A stretch of 64,000 nt of DNA, taken from NCBI RefSeq assembly GCF_003312875.1, contig NZ_CP015163.1, positions 5,332,001 to 5,396,000 of the forward strand, read 5' to 3'. Below the pieces are notes generated by a model. The model was given only the letters and a program-made list of their open reading frames with translations, searched no databases and was not told where the DNA came from. This document shows positions 51,279-59,766 of the stretch, one piece after another. Position 1 is the stretch's first letter. Every line of letters begins with the position of its first letter. The translations under genes were made by a program, and so were the position numbers. Source of the stretch: Amycolatopsis albispora. GTDB lineage: Bacteria; Actinomycetota; Actinomycetes; Mycobacteriales; Pseudonocardiaceae.

Positions 51279-51928
51279 ACCGGTTCGCCCTGCTCGTGGT
51301 CGCGAAAGCACCCGTGCCCGGCTTCGCCAAAACCCGCCTCTGCCCGCCCGCGACCCCCGAACAAGCCGCCGGGATCGCCGCCGCGTCGCTGCTCGACACG
51401 CTGGACGCCGTGCTCGCCACGCCCGGCGCGGTCCCGGTGGTCGCCTTCACCGGCGACCTGCACGCGGCCGCGAACCGCGCCGAACTCACCGAAGTGCTCG
51501 CGCGCACCACGGTCCTCCCCCAGCGCGGCGACGGTTTCGGCGAACGGCTGGCCAACGCGCACGCCGACACCGCCGCGCACTTCCCCGGTCTGCCCGTGCT
51601 GCAGATCGGCATGGACACCCCGCAGGTCACGCCGGACCTCCTGGCCACCACGGCCGCCCGGCTCGACGAGCGGGAAGTCGTGCTCGGCCCGGCCGACGAC
51701 GGCGGCTGGTGGGCGCTCGGCCTGCGCGATCCGCTGCGGGCGCGGGCCCTCACCGAAGTCCCGATGTCCCGGCCGGACACCGGCGCGCTCACCCGGAAGG
51801 CGTTGTCCGGCCTCAGCATCGACATCGCCACCCGGCTGTCCGATGTGGACACCATGGCGGACGCGGTCGCGGTGGCTTCGCGCGCGCACGGCCGCTTCGC
51901 CACCGCGGTGCTCGGGTGGGCGGCATGA
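51275..51928 (+). CDS. DUF2064 / TIGR04282-type glycosyltransferase-like protein
   Basis: 217 residues, ATGA overlap with the GT2 stop. Motifs: ALLVVAKAPVPGFAKTRLCP (family K-TRL), GDGFGERLANAHADTA, VLQIGMDTPQVTPDLL, and VVLGPADDGGWWALGLR (the GPA-DGG-W-LG signature). The family has a nucleotidyl/glycosyltransferase fold and is named after arsenosugar synthesis in some bacteria, but that does not fit here, as no arsenic genes are seen. It likely handles the same NDP-sugar or donor as its neighbours. Confidence 0.88.
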   Translation: MNRFALLVVAKAPVPGFAKTRLCPPATPEQAAGIAAASLLDTLDAVLATPGAVPVVAFTGDLHAAANRAELTEVLARTTVLPQRGDGFGERLANAHADTAAHFPGLPVLQIGMDTPQVTPDLLATTAARLDEREVVLGPADDGGWWALGLRDPLRARALTEVPMSRPDTGALTRKALSGLSIDIATRLSDVDTMADAVAVASRAHGRFATAVLGWAA

Positions 51929-52527
51929 CGGCCTTCGACACCGGCCTGCTCGGCGGGCCGTGCTGGCTGGAATCCGGCACCGGCGAACGCGTCCGGCTGC
52001 CCGCGGAACGCTGGAGCGAACGCCCCGGCGCGGGCGACGAGCTGCTGCTCGGGCGCTGCACCGGGCCGACCGTCGATCTCGGCTGCGGGCCGGGCCGCCT
52101 CACCGCCGCGCTGACCGCCCGCGGGATCACCGCGCTCGGCGTCGACCATTCCGCCGTGGCCGTCGGCCTGACCAGGGCCCGCGGCGCGGTCGCGCTGCAC
52201 CGCGACCTCTTCCGGCCCCTGCCCGGCGAAGGCCGCTGGCGGCATGTCCTGCTCGCCGACGGCAACATCGGCATCGGCGGTGACCCGGTGGCGCTGCTCG
52301 ACCGGGTGCACCGGCTGCTCGGTCACGACGGGACCGTGCTGCTGGAACTCGACCCGCCCGGCCGCGGCCTACGGCGGAGCGACGTCCGGATCGGCACCGG
52401 TTCGTGGTTCCCGTGGGCATGGGTGGGCGCCGACGCGCTCGGGGAACTCGCCAGCCGCACCGGTTTCCGCACCGAATGGACCGCGATCAGCGACCACCGC
52501 TGGTTCGCCGAACTGAGGCGACGATGA
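51925..52527 (+). CDS. Class I SAM-dependent methyltransferase
   Basis: 200 residues coupled to the previous gene (ATGA). GPTVDLGCGPGRLTAALTAR is the SAM motif I, ALGVDHSAVAVGLTRARG motif II, and HVLLADGNIGIGGDPVALLD the acidic motif III region. The end is FRTEWTAISDHRWFAELRRR. It resembles small-molecule methyltransferases found with DUF2064 and molybdo-oxidoreductase genes in actinobacteria. Its last 80 bp are duplicated 200 bp downstream. Confidence 0.85.
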   Translation: MTAFDTGLLGGPCWLESGTGERVRLPAERWSERPGAGDELLLGRCTGPTVDLGCGPGRLTAALTARGITALGVDHSAVAVGLTRARGAVALHRDLFRPLPGEGRWRHVLLADGNIGIGGDPVALLDRVHRLLGHDGTVLLELDPPGRGLRRSDVRIGTGSWFPWAWVGADALGELASRTGFRTEWTAISDHRWFAELRRR

Positions 52528-52767
52528 ACCACTTCCGCGCCGCCGCACACTCCCCCGCGGTGACCTCACGCACCGGCGGTGGCCCGGTGGCGCTGCTCGA
52601 CCGCGTCCACCTCCTGCTCGGCAGTGACGGGACCGTGCTGCTGGAACTCGCCAGCCGCACCGGTTTCCGCACCGAATGGACCGCGATCAGCGACCACCGC
52701 TGGTTCGCCGAACTGAGGCGACGATGAACCACTTCCGCGCCGCCGCGCACTCCCCGGCGGTGACCTC
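52447..52767 (+). repeat. 200-bp tandem duplication across the methyltransferase/oxidoreductase junction
   Basis: About 120 bp beginning CTCGCCAGCCGCACCGG at 52447 are repeated from 52647 (exact period 200) through ATGAACCACTTCCGCGCCGC into CGGTGACCTCACGCA. The second copy also includes the earlier CCCGGTGGCGCTGCTCGACC segment but lacks about 84 bp of the methyltransferase gene. Copies are almost identical outside the deletion. Confidence 0.9.
52524..52727 (+). pseudogene. Chimeric 67-codon frame created by a partial tandem duplication
   Basis: The frame begins with the first codons of the oxidoreductase gene (MNHFRAAAHSPAVTSR) and switches to methyltransferase sequence (GGPVALLDRVHLLLG, then ELASRTGFRTEWTAISDHRW). 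It ends identically to the methyltransferase. It keeps overlapping start and stop codons with both true neighbours, so translation could pass through it. It is a duplication product, not an ancestral gene, and it would leave a membrane-less hybrid peptide. Confidence 0.85.
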
Positions 52768-53818
52768 ACGCATCGGCGCCGCGCTGGGCGTCACCTTCCT
52801 GCTGTGCTTTCTCACCGGCCTGCTCAGCCACCTCATCCAGCACCCGCCCGGCTGGTTCACCTGGCCGAGCCGCCCGGTGCAGCTGTACCGGATCACGCAG
52901 GGCGTGCACGTGATTTCCGGGATCGCGTCGATTCCGCTGCTGCTGGCGAAACTGTGGACGGTCTACCCGAAGCTGTTCGAACGGCCCGCCGTGCGCTCGA
53001 TTCCGCACGCGCTGGAACGGCTGTCGATCCTCGTGCTGTCCGGCGCGGCGTTCTTCGAGGTGACCACGGGCCTGCTGAACGTGGCGCAGAACTACCCGTG
53101 GGACTTCTACTTCCCGTCGCTGCACTACGCGGTCGCGTGGATCGCGATCGGTTCGGTGGTGGTGCACGTGGCGGTCAAGCTCCCGATCATCCGCGGCCCG
53201 AAGGAACCGGAGAAACCGGAGAAACCGTCGCCGGGGCTGTCCCGCCGGGGCTTCCTGCGGTCCACCTGGCTGGTCACGGGCGTTGCGGTCGTCGCCACCG
53301 CGGGCGCGACGGTTCCCTGGCTGCGCCACGTTTCCGGGCTCTCGTGGCGGACGGACAAGGGCACGCAAGGAGTTCCCGTGAACCGGACCGCGGCGGCGGC
53401 GGGCGTGCTCGAAATCCCGCCGGGCTGGCGCCTGGAAATCGCGACCACCGCCGGCACCAGGTCGTTCTCGCTGACCGACCTCGTCGCGCTCCCGCAGACC
53501 ACCGCGGAACTGCCGATCGCCTGCGTTGAGGGCTGGAGCCAATCCGCGGTGTGGACCGGGGTCGCGTTCCCCGACCTGTTGCGGGCCGCCGGTGCCGAAC
53601 CTGGCTCGGACGTGCGCGTGCTTTCCCTGGAGCGCAACGGTTTGTACGCCACGAGCGAGCTGCCGGGCACGCACACCGCCGACCCGCTGACGCTGCTCGC
53701 GCTCCAGCTCAACGGCGAAGTGCTGGCGCCCGACCACGGTTACCCGTGTCGCGTGATCGCCCCGAACCGGCCAGGTGTGTTGCAGACCAAATGGGTTCGG
53801 CGGCTGGAGGTCCGATGA
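52724..53818 (+). CDS. Membrane-anchored molybdopterin-dependent (sulfite-oxidase-like) oxidoreductase
   Basis: 364 residues. The N-terminal half is a four-helix membrane domain resembling a cytochrome b subunit, with His residues in HLIQHPPGWFTW, GVHVISGIASIPLLLAKLW and LHYAVAWIAIGSVVVHVAVK. After an SRRGFLRSTWLVTGVAVVAT stretch, a twin-arginine-like SRRGF, comes a molybdopterin domain: LPIACVEGWSQSAVWTGVAF with the molybdenum-ligand Cys, and LNGEVLAPDHGYPCRVIAPN. It probably couples oxidation of an external substrate to the membrane. Its substrate is unknown. Coupled to the following small membrane gene. Confidence 0.85.
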   Translation: MNHFRAAAHSPAVTSRIGAALGVTFLLCFLTGLLSHLIQHPPGWFTWPSRPVQLYRITQGVHVISGIASIPLLLAKLWTVYPKLFERPAVRSIPHALERLSILVLSGAAFFEVTTGLLNVAQNYPWDFYFPSLHYAVAWIAIGSVVVHVAVKLPIIRGPKEPEKPEKPSPGLSRRGFLRSTWLVTGVAVVATAGATVPWLRHVSGLSWRTDKGTQGVPVNRTAAAAGVLEIPPGWRLEIATTAGTRSFSLTDLVALPQTTAELPIACVEGWSQSAVWTGVAFPDLLRAAGAEPGSDVRVLSLERNGLYATSELPGTHTADPLTLLALQLNGEVLAPDHGYPCRVIAPNRPGVLQTKWVRRLEVR

Positions 53819-54198
53819 GATATCTGCTGGCTCTCCCGGGCATCGCCGCGCTGGTCTACGGCGTGGCTCTGCTGGTGCCGCTGGCCGACGTTTCGGTCGG
53901 GCTCTGGCTGGTCGCGGGCCCGCTGGTGCACGACCTGCTGCTCGCGCCGGTGGTCGCGCTGGCCGGTTACGCCCTCTCCCGATCTGGGCCGCTACTGGTC
54001 GGCGGGGCGCTCACCGGGGTGCTGTGCCTGCTGGCGATTCCGCTGCTGTGGCGCGACCACGGCACCCCGCCCAGCCCCGGCCTGCACGACGGCAATCCCT
54101 GGCTGGGCCTGGGCCTCACGCTCGCCGCCGTCTGGCTCGGGATCGGCGTTCATGTGCTGACCCGAAAGAACCGCGGGGACCAGGAGGGGGCTTCCTGA
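53815..54198 (+). CDS. Small polytopic membrane protein
   Basis: 127 residues with four predicted helices (LLALPGIAALVYGVALLVPL, VGLWLVAGPLVHDLLLAPVV, LLVGGALTGVLCLLAIPLLW, WLGLGLTLAAVWLGIGVHVL) and a charged C-terminus. The conserved-looking GPLVHDLLLAP and RDHGTPPSPGLHDGNPW segments contain His residues that might sit near cofactors. ATGA overlap with the oxidoreductase gene implies a partner subunit. I do not recognise a named family. Confidence 0.65.
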   Translation: MRYLLALPGIAALVYGVALLVPLADVSVGLWLVAGPLVHDLLLAPVVALAGYALSRSGPLLVGGALTGVLCLLAIPLLWRDHGTPPSPGLHDGNPWLGLGLTLAAVWLGIGVHVLTRKNRGDQEGAS

Positions 54199-54270
54199 TC
54201 ACCCGCGGTTCATCTCGACCGGTTCCCCGCCAGGCCGGGAGTTGGTCTCGGTCGCCAGGCGACCGAGCGT

Positions 54271-55578
54271 TTAGTTGGTCGGCACCGGCTGGCCGCCGAG
54301 GGTCACTTCGAGCACGTTGCCCGAGGCCAGCGTCAGCTTCACCTTCTCGCCGGGTGCCTTCGTGCGGATGGCCGCGACCAGCGCGTCCGAGCTGTCCACC
54401 ACCCGCTCGTCGATCTTGGTCACCACGTCGCCCGCCTTCAGCCCGGCCTGCTCGGCGGGGCTGCCCTGGGTGATCTCGCGGATCGCCGCGCCGCCCTCCG
54501 GCGCGTCGGTCACCGTGGCGCCGATGAAGGTCTGCGTGGCCTGACCGGTTTTGATGATCTCGTCGGCGGTGCGGCGGGCCTGGTCGATCGGGATGGCGAA
54601 GCCGATGCCGACGTTGCCACCCTGCGACTGGCCGCTGCTCGGCGGGCTGTAGATGGCCGAGTTGATGCCGATGATCTGGCCGGACATGTTCGCCAGCGGA
54701 CCACCCGAGTTGCCGGGGTTGATCGCCGCGTCGGTCTGCACCGCGTCCATCACGGTGGCCTGGCTGCCCTGGTCACCGCCCGCCCGCACCGGCCGGTGCA
54801 GCGCGCTGACGATGCCCGAGGTGACCGTGCCGGACAGCTCGAACGGCGAGCCGATGGCGACCACGCCCTGGCCCACCTTCAGGTCGTCGGAGCGGCCCAG
54901 CTCGACCGGGGTCAGCCCGCTGACGCCCTCGGCCTTCACCACGGCGACGTCGGAGCTGGGGTCGCGGCCGACCACGGTGGCCGGCGCCTTGCGGCCGTCC
55001 TGGAACACCACCTGGATCTGCCCGCCACCGTTCGCGGCGTTCTCCACCACGTGGTTGTTGGTCAGGATGTAGCCGTTGCCGTCGATGACGAAACCCGAGC
55101 CGCCGTTGGCCTGGCCACCCCGGCCGGCCACCTGCAGCTGGACCACGCTCGGCGAAACCTTCTGCGCCACCGCTTCCACCGAGCCGGCCGGCGCGTTGCC
55201 GGTCTGCCTCGCTGGCTGCGGCGCCTCGAGCGAGCTGGCCGTCGGCGTGGCGCCGTCGGAAGCCAGGTACCCGCCGACCGCGCCCGCGCCGCCACCGACG
55301 AGCAGCGCCAGCACGGCCACGCCGGCGACGAGCTTGCCCGCGCCCTGGCCGCGCTGCTGGCCCTGCCCGGGGTGCTGCTGCGGGTACACGGCGGTGCCGG
55401 CCGGCTGGTACTGCTGGTAGTACTGCTGACCGGGCGTCGCGTACGGGTTGTGCTGGGGCTGCTCCGAGTGCGCACCCTGCGCCGACCACGGATTCGGCGC
55501 GGTGTACTCGTTCCCAGCGGAGTTTTCCGGCTTCTCCTGAGCGTCCGGCCCCTGGCCGTGCGGGTCGTTCTCGGTCAT
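54271..55578 (-). CDS. pepD: PepD-like HtrA/DegP serine protease
   Basis: 435 residues from ATG 55578. A Gln/Pro-rich cytoplasmic N-terminus (to about 78) is followed by one membrane helix (LVAGVAVLALLVGGGAGAVG). The trypsin-like domain has catalytic His in ILTNNHVVENA, Asp in DPSSDVAVVKAEG and Ser in AINPGNSGGPLANM. A PDZ domain follows (QTFIGATVTDAPEGGAAIRE, then GSPAEQAGLKAGDVVTKID). Located as Rv0983 relative to mprB/mprA. It degrades or refolds misfolded envelope proteins. An MprA-box-like repeat lies 22-38 bases before the start. Confidence 0.93.
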   Translation of the reverse strand: MTENDPHGQGPDAQEKPENSAGNEYTAPNPWSAQGAHSEQPQHNPYATPGQQYYQQYQPAGTAVYPQQHPGQGQQRGQGAGKLVAGVAVLALLVGGGAGAVGGYLASDGATPTASSLEAPQPARQTGNAPAGSVEAVAQKVSPSVVQLQVAGRGGQANGGSGFVIDGNGYILTNNHVVENAANGGGQIQVVFQDGRKAPATVVGRDPSSDVAVVKAEGVSGLTPVELGRSDDLKVGQGVVAIGSPFELSGTVTSGIVSALHRPVRAGGDQGSQATVMDAVQTDAAINPGNSGGPLANMSGQIIGINSAIYSPPSSGQSQGGNVGIGFAIPIDQARRTADEIIKTGQATQTFIGATVTDAPEGGAAIREITQGSPAEQAGLKAGDVVTKIDERVVDSSDALVAAIRTKAPGEKVKLTLASGNVLEVTLGGQPVPTN

Positions 55579-55599
55579 GTCTCCACCATGCGCTCCGGT

Positions 55600-55616
55600 C
55601 CTGAGAGGCACCTGAG
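55600..55616 (-). promoter_or_regulatory. Candidate MprA box upstream of pepD
   Basis: On the coding strand it reads CTCAGG-TGCCT-CTCAGG: two hexamers 11 bp apart. The known M. tuberculosis MprA site consists of loosely conserved direct repeats of this kind (as far as I recall, CTCAGG-like). The same 11-bp arrangement stands before mprA at 59737-59753. Confidence 0.55.
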
Positions 55617-55644
55617 CCGAAGCTGTGGGTTGGACCAGAACGAC

Positions 55645-56730
55645 TCAGTGCGCGGCGCGCAGCCTCTCCGCTATCTGCTCCGGGGTGGTGTCGTTGACCC
55701 AGACCGCCATCCCGGACTCCGAACCCGCAAGGTACTTCAACTTGTCCTTGCTCCGCAGCACGGAGAACAGCTCGAGGTGCAGCCACCAGTCCTCGCGCCC
55801 CGCCCCGACCGGGGCCTGGTGCCACCCGGCGACGTACGGCAAGGGCCGGTTGTAAAGCGCGTCACACCGGCCGAGGACTTCCAAGTAGACGGACGCGAAG
55901 TCGTCGCGTTCGGCGTCGGTGAGCGCGGGGATGTCCGGTACCTGCCGGTGCGGCACCACCTGCACCTGCACCGGCCAGCGCGCGGCGGGCGGCACGAAGG
56001 CGGTCCAGTGCGCACCGCGCGCGACCACGCGCACCCCGGACGCCCGCTCGGCGGCGAGCACGTCACCGAGCACGTGCCTGCCGTGCTCGGCCTGGTAGGC
56101 ACGCGCGACTTCCAGCATCCGCGCGGTTTTCGGGGTGACGAACGGATAGGCGTAGATCTGCCCGTGCGGGTGGTGCAGGGTGACGCCGATCTCCTCACCC
56201 CGGTTCTCGAACGGGAAAACCTGGCGCACACCGTCCAAAGCGGACAGCTCGGCGGTGCGGTCGGCCCACGCCTCGACCACCGTGCGCACCTGGCGGTGGC
56301 TCAGCTGCCCGAACGAGCGGTCGTGGTCGCTGGTGAAGCAGACCACCTCGCAGCGGCCGCGGCCCGGCGCCGTCGGCACCATCGGCAGTCCGTCCACTGT
56401 GGATTCCGAGCCGGAGACGGCCTGCGCGAAGGACGGGAAGCGGTTCTCGAACACCGCCACCTCGTAGTCGGATTCCGGGATCTCGCTGGGTTTCCCCGGC
56501 TTGCTCGGGCACAACGGGCAGAGATCGGCAGGCGGCTTGTAGGTGCGCGTCTGGCGGTGCGCCGCCATCGCCACCCATTCCCCGCTGAGCGGGTCGAGCC
56601 GGATCTCCGAGGCCGCCGCGACCGGCGGCAGGTCCCTGGTGTCCACCGCGGTGCGCGGCGGCGCGTGCTCGTCGGCGTCGAAGTAGATGATTTCCCGGCC
56701 GTCCGCGAGCTTGTGCGACGTGCGCCTCAC
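55645..56730 (-). CDS. galT: Galactose-1-phosphate uridylyltransferase
   Basis: 361 residues. Zinc-binding LCPLCPSKPG, the substrate region VFENRFPSF, and the active-site LHHPHGQIYAYPFVTP with the nucleophile His of the HPHGQ motif are clear. WPVQVQVVPHRQVPDIPALT and WWLHLELFSVLRSKDKLKYL make up the C-terminal HIT-like half. It exchanges UMP between UDP-glucose and galactose-1-phosphate (Leloir pathway), linking functionally to galU at 39 kb. Its ATG overlaps the stop of the DeoR-type regulator, so the two form an operon. Confidence 0.95.
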   Translation of the reverse strand: MRRTSHKLADGREIIYFDADEHAPPRTAVDTRDLPPVAAASEIRLDPLSGEWVAMAAHRQTRTYKPPADLCPLCPSKPGKPSEIPESDYEVAVFENRFPSFAQAVSGSESTVDGLPMVPTAPGRGRCEVVCFTSDHDRSFGQLSHRQVRTVVEAWADRTAELSALDGVRQVFPFENRGEEIGVTLHHPHGQIYAYPFVTPKTARMLEVARAYQAEHGRHVLGDVLAAERASGVRVVARGAHWTAFVPPAARWPVQVQVVPHRQVPDIPALTDAERDDFASVYLEVLGRCDALYNRPLPYVAGWHQAPVGAGREDWWLHLELFSVLRSKDKLKYLAGSESGMAVWVNDTTPEQIAERLRAAH

Positions 56731-57515
56731 TCGTCGTCCCCCGGCACGTTCGCGATGATCAACTCTCCAGCTTTCTCACGGAGGATTTCGATGGCACGTT
56801 CGGACAGGCCGTCGTCGCTGACCACGACATCGGCCTCGTCCAGGTCGGCGATGGTGGAGATGCCGACGATCTCCCACTTGGTGTGGTCGGCGAGCACCAC
56901 CAGCCGGCGGCCCGCCTCGACCAGCGCCCGGTCGGTCTCGCTCTCGGTCAGGTTCGGCGTGGTGAAGCCGGGGCCGTCGGCCATGCCGTGCACCCCGAGG
57001 AAGACCACGTCGAGGTGCAGCGAGCGCAGGCTGTTCACCGCGACCGGGCCGACCAGCGCATCCGACGGGGTCCGCACCCCGCCGGTGAGCACCACGGTGC
57101 GGTCGGGCTGGCTGGACCCGCGCAGCACGTCGGCCACCTGGATCGAGTTCGTCACGATGGTCAGGCCGGGCACCGAGTCCAGCGCCCTGGCCAGGGTCCA
57201 GGTGGTGGTACCCGCCGAGATGCCGATCGCCGTGCCCGGCTTGACCAGCCCGGCGGCGATCTCGGCGATGGCCTCCTTCTGCGCGCGCTGGCGCACGGAC
57301 TTCGCCTCGAAGCCCGGCTCGTCGGTGCTCTTGCCGACCACCGAGGTGGCGCCGCCGTACACCTTCTCGACCAGCCCTCGGCTGGCGAGCACGTCGAGGT
57401 CGCGGCGCACCGTCATGTCGGATACGCCCAGCCTGCCGACGAGGTCGCTGACCCGGACCGCACCGGTCCGCCGCGCCTCTTCGAGGATCACCGCCTGTCG
57501 CTGCCGCGCCAGCAC
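56727..57515 (-). CDS. DeoR/GlpR-family transcriptional regulator of galT
   Basis: GTG 57515 is chosen because GGAG lies 8 bases upstream and the domain begins at once (LARQRQAVILEEARRTGAVR); the open frame extends to ATG 57572 without domain sequence. The HTH has VSDLVGRLGVSDMTVRRDLD. The sugar-phosphate domain has AIGISAGTTTWTLARAL, TIVTNSIQVADVL, VLTGGVRTPSDALVGPVA, and ending VVSDDGLSERAIEIL. Family members respond to phosphorylated sugars. Directly upstream of galT with overlapping codons, it probably represses its own operon until galactose-1-phosphate or a relative appears. Confidence 0.9.
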   Translation of the reverse strand: MLARQRQAVILEEARRTGAVRVSDLVGRLGVSDMTVRRDLDVLASRGLVEKVYGGATSVVGKSTDEPGFEAKSVRQRAQKEAIAEIAAGLVKPGTAIGISAGTTTWTLARALDSVPGLTIVTNSIQVADVLRGSSQPDRTVVLTGGVRTPSDALVGPVAVNSLRSLHLDVVFLGVHGMADGPGFTTPNLTESETDRALVEAGRRLVVLADHTKWEIVGISTIADLDEADVVVSDDGLSERAIEILREKAGELIIANVPGDDE

Positions 57516-57548
57516 TTTGTCGACTCCATCCCGAACCCCATCAACTAC

Positions 57549-57596
57549 ACAAAATCCTACACGATCAAACACCGATGGCGATCGCCAGGATTTTGT
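57549..57596. promoter_or_regulatory. Inverted repeat in the DeoR-galT promoter region, likely operator
   Basis: ACAAAATCCT (57549-57558) and AGGATTTTGT (57587-57596) form a perfect 10-bp inverted repeat with a 28-bp spacer. It lies in the short AT-richer gap between the DeoR-type gene and the stop of mprB. CTACAC occurs twice within it. A DeoR-family repressor operator or promoter is the simplest reading. A leftward terminator for mprB is less likely because of the long loop. Confidence 0.5.
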
Positions 57597-59026
57597 CAGC
57601 CGGGGACCCCGGGGAGCCGGATGGTCAGCAGCGCACCACCGCCGGGCGCCTGGCCCGCGTACACCGTGCCGCCGTGCCGTTCGGCGGCCTGCTTGACGAT
57701 GGCCAGGCCCAGGCCGGAGCCGGGCAGGGTGCGTGCCTCCGACGAACGGTAGAACCGATCGAACACCTTCGGCAGGTCCTCCTCGGCGATGCCCGGGCCG
57801 GAGTCGGCAACCTCGACCACCGCCGTGCCGTCACCGAGCGGGTACAGCCGCAGCCGCACGTGCCCGTCCGGCGGCGAGAACTTCACCGCGTTGTCCAGCA
57901 GGTTCATCACCGCCCGCTCGAGCGCGCTGGAGTCGCCGCTGAGCACCCACGGCCGCAGGTCCACGTCGAACTCGATGTCGCCGGCGCGGCGCCGGGCGCG
58001 GTCCAGCGCGCGCTCGACCACCTCGACCAGCTCCACGCGCTCGAACTGGGCACGCGGCTCGTCGGCCCTGGCCAGCTCGACCAGGTCACCGATCAGCTGG
58101 GTCAGCTCGTCGAGCTGGGCGCCGATGTCGGCTTCGATGTCCGCCCGGTCGGAGTCGGCGAGCTTGGGCGCGCCCGCCCGGTTCGCCGCGAGCAGCAGTT
58201 CGAGGTTCGTGCGCAACGAGGTCAGCGGGGTGCGCAGCTCGTGGCCGGCGTCGGCGACCAGCTGCCGTTGCCGTTCCTGCGACTCGGCGACCGTGCCGAG
58301 CATGGTGTTGAAGCTGTGCGTCAGCCTGGCCAGCTCGTCGTCGCCGCTGACCGGGATGGGCGTGAGGTCACCCGTTTTCGCCACCCGTTCGGTGGCCTGG
58401 GTGAGCCGTTCGACCGGCCGGAGCCCACCGCGGGCCACCACGGTGCCCGCCAGCGCGGCGACGATGATGCCCGCGCCGCCGATCAGCAGGAGCACCACGG
58501 ACAGCTCGTTGAGCGTGCGCTTGGTGCCTTCCAGCGGCTGGGCGATGATCAACGCGAGCGGGGTGCCGCCGGCGACCTCGTACGGCACCGCGAGCACGCG
58601 CGAATCGGTCCGGCCGTCGGTGCGGATCGACTGGCCGGTGGTCCTGGCTGCGACCTGGCGTTCCTGCACCCCGATCGGGGGACGCTCGGTGATCTGGTCA
58701 CGCAGCGCGCTCTCGCCGTTGGCGTAGATGACGTCGAACTGCACGTCGGCGAGCTTGAAGATGTAGCTGGGGATCTCGGCGCCACCGGTGCGCACCACGT
58801 CGCGGTCGTTGAGCACGGTGCTGGCGCGTGCGCTCAGGCTCTCGTCGATCTGGCTGTACAGGTTGTCACGCACGGTGAAGTAGGCGCCGAACGACGCCAG
58901 CGCCACCGCGCCCGCCACGCAGACCGCGGCGAGCATGGTGACGCGGAAGCCCAGCGACATGCGGCGACGGCCCGAGCCGGGGGTGGGGTCCTCCCCGACC
59001 ACGACCGTTTGCACGCCTGCGCTCAC
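57596..59026 (-). CDS. mprB: MprB-like sensor histidine kinase
   Basis: 476 residues from a GTG overlapping the mprA stop. TM1 ([20 protein letters not shown]) and TM2 ([20 protein letters not shown]) bracket an extracytoplasmic domain of about 120 residues; a HAMP domain follows. H-box [21 protein letters not shown]-box [20 protein letters not shown], and [18 protein letters not shown] form the kinase core. In mycobacteria MprB senses envelope stress and interacts with misfolded-protein signals, and MprA then induces pepD. The conserved neighbours support the same role. Confidence 0.93.
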   Translation of the reverse strand: MSAGVQTVVVGEDPTPGSGRRRMSLGFRVTMLAAVCVAGAVALASFGAYFTVRDNLYSQIDESLSARASTVLNDRDVVRTGGAEIPSYIFKLADVQFDVIYANGESALRDQITERPPIGVQERQVAARTTGQSIRTDGRTDSRVLAVPYEVAGGTPLALIIAQPLEGTKRTLNELSVVLLLIGGAGIIVAALAGTVVARGGLRPVERLTQATERVAKTGDLTPIPVSGDDELARLTHSFNTMLGTVAESQERQRQLVADAGHELRTPLTSLRTNLELLLAANRAGAPKLADSDRADIEADIGAQLDELTQLIGDLVELARADEPRAQFERVELVEVVERALDRARRRAGDIEFDVDLRPWVLSGDSSALERAVMNLLDNAVKFSPPDGHVRLRLYPLGDGTAVVEVADSGPGIAEEDLPKVFDRFYRSSEARTLPGSGLGLAIVKQAAERHGGTVYAGQAPGGGALLTIRLPGVPG

Positions 59027-59715
59027 GGCGGGGTCTCGCGAAGCACGTAGCCGACCCCGCGCACGGTGTGGATGAGCCGGGGCTCGCCGCCAGCCTCGGT
59101 CTTGCGCCGCAGGTAGCCGACGTAGACCTCGAGCGCGTTGCCCGAGGTCGGGAAGTCGTAGCCCCAGACCTCCTCGAGGATGCGGCCGCGGGTGAGCACG
59201 TGCTTCGGGTAGGAGAGGAACAGCTCCATCAGCGCGAACTCGGTCCGGGTCAGGCTGATCTCGCGGTCGCCGCGGCGGACCTCGCGGGTGCCCGGGTCCA
59301 GGGTGAGGTCGGCGAAGGACAGCGTCTCGGCCTGCTGGCCGGGCTGCGCGTCGGGGCTGGCGCGGCGGAGCAGGGCACGCAGGCGCGCGAGCAGCTCCTC
59401 CAGCGCGAACGGTTTCGGCAGGTAGTCGTCGGCGCCGGCGTCCAGCCCGGACACCCGGTCGGAGACGGTGTCGCGGGCGGTGAGCACGAGGATCGGCAGG
59501 TCGTCGCCGGTACTGCGGAGCCGTCTGGCCACCTCGAGGCCGTCGAGGCGGGGCATCATCACGTCGAGCACCATCGCGTCGGGCCGGTTGGCGATGATCG
59601 ACTCGAGGGCCATCGCGCCGTCGCTGGCCAGTTCGACCTGGTAGCCGTTGAACTCCAGGGAGCGGCGAAGCGACTCGCGGACCGCCCGGTCGTCGTCGAC
59701 AACGAGAATGCGCAT
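59023..59715 (-). CDS. mprA: MprA-like OmpR-type response regulator
   Basis: 230 residues from ATG 59715 (GTG 59721 is two codons earlier). The sequence [25 protein letters not shown]-type [20 protein letters not shown] and [20 protein letters not shown] match mycobacterial MprA almost residue for residue as I remember it. The same holds for the wHTH end [20 protein letters not shown] and [12 protein letters not shown]. It regulates stress genes including pepD and itself. A box with the 11-bp spaced repeat precedes it. Confidence 0.96.
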   Translation of the reverse strand: MRILVVDDDRAVRESLRRSLEFNGYQVELASDGAMALESIIANRPDAMVLDVMMPRLDGLEVARRLRSTGDDLPILVLTARDTVSDRVSGLDAGADDYLPKPFALEELLARLRALLRRASPDAQPGQQAETLSFADLTLDPGTREVRRGDREISLTRTEFALMELFLSYPKHVLTRGRILEEVWGYDFPTSGNALEVYVGYLRRKTEAGGEPRLIHTVRGVGYVLRETPP

Positions 59716-59736
59716 GGGCACAGTCTTACCCGCTGG

Positions 59737-59753
59737 TCTGAGACAGTCCTAAG
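59737..59753 (-). promoter_or_regulatory. Candidate MprA box upstream of mprA
   Basis: On the coding strand: CTTAGG-ACTGT-CTCAGA, two related hexamers 11 bp apart, 22-38 bases before ATG 59715. The layout and distance equal those before pepD, which fits MprA autoregulation known from mycobacteria. Confidence 0.5.
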
Positions 59754-59766
59754 AGCACGCGCAGAA

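Noticed and set aside
54796..57696. A 966-codon plus-strand frame across pepD, galT and the DeoR-type gene
   Set aside because: It spans three convincing minus-strand genes with overlapping codons and shows no domain of its own.
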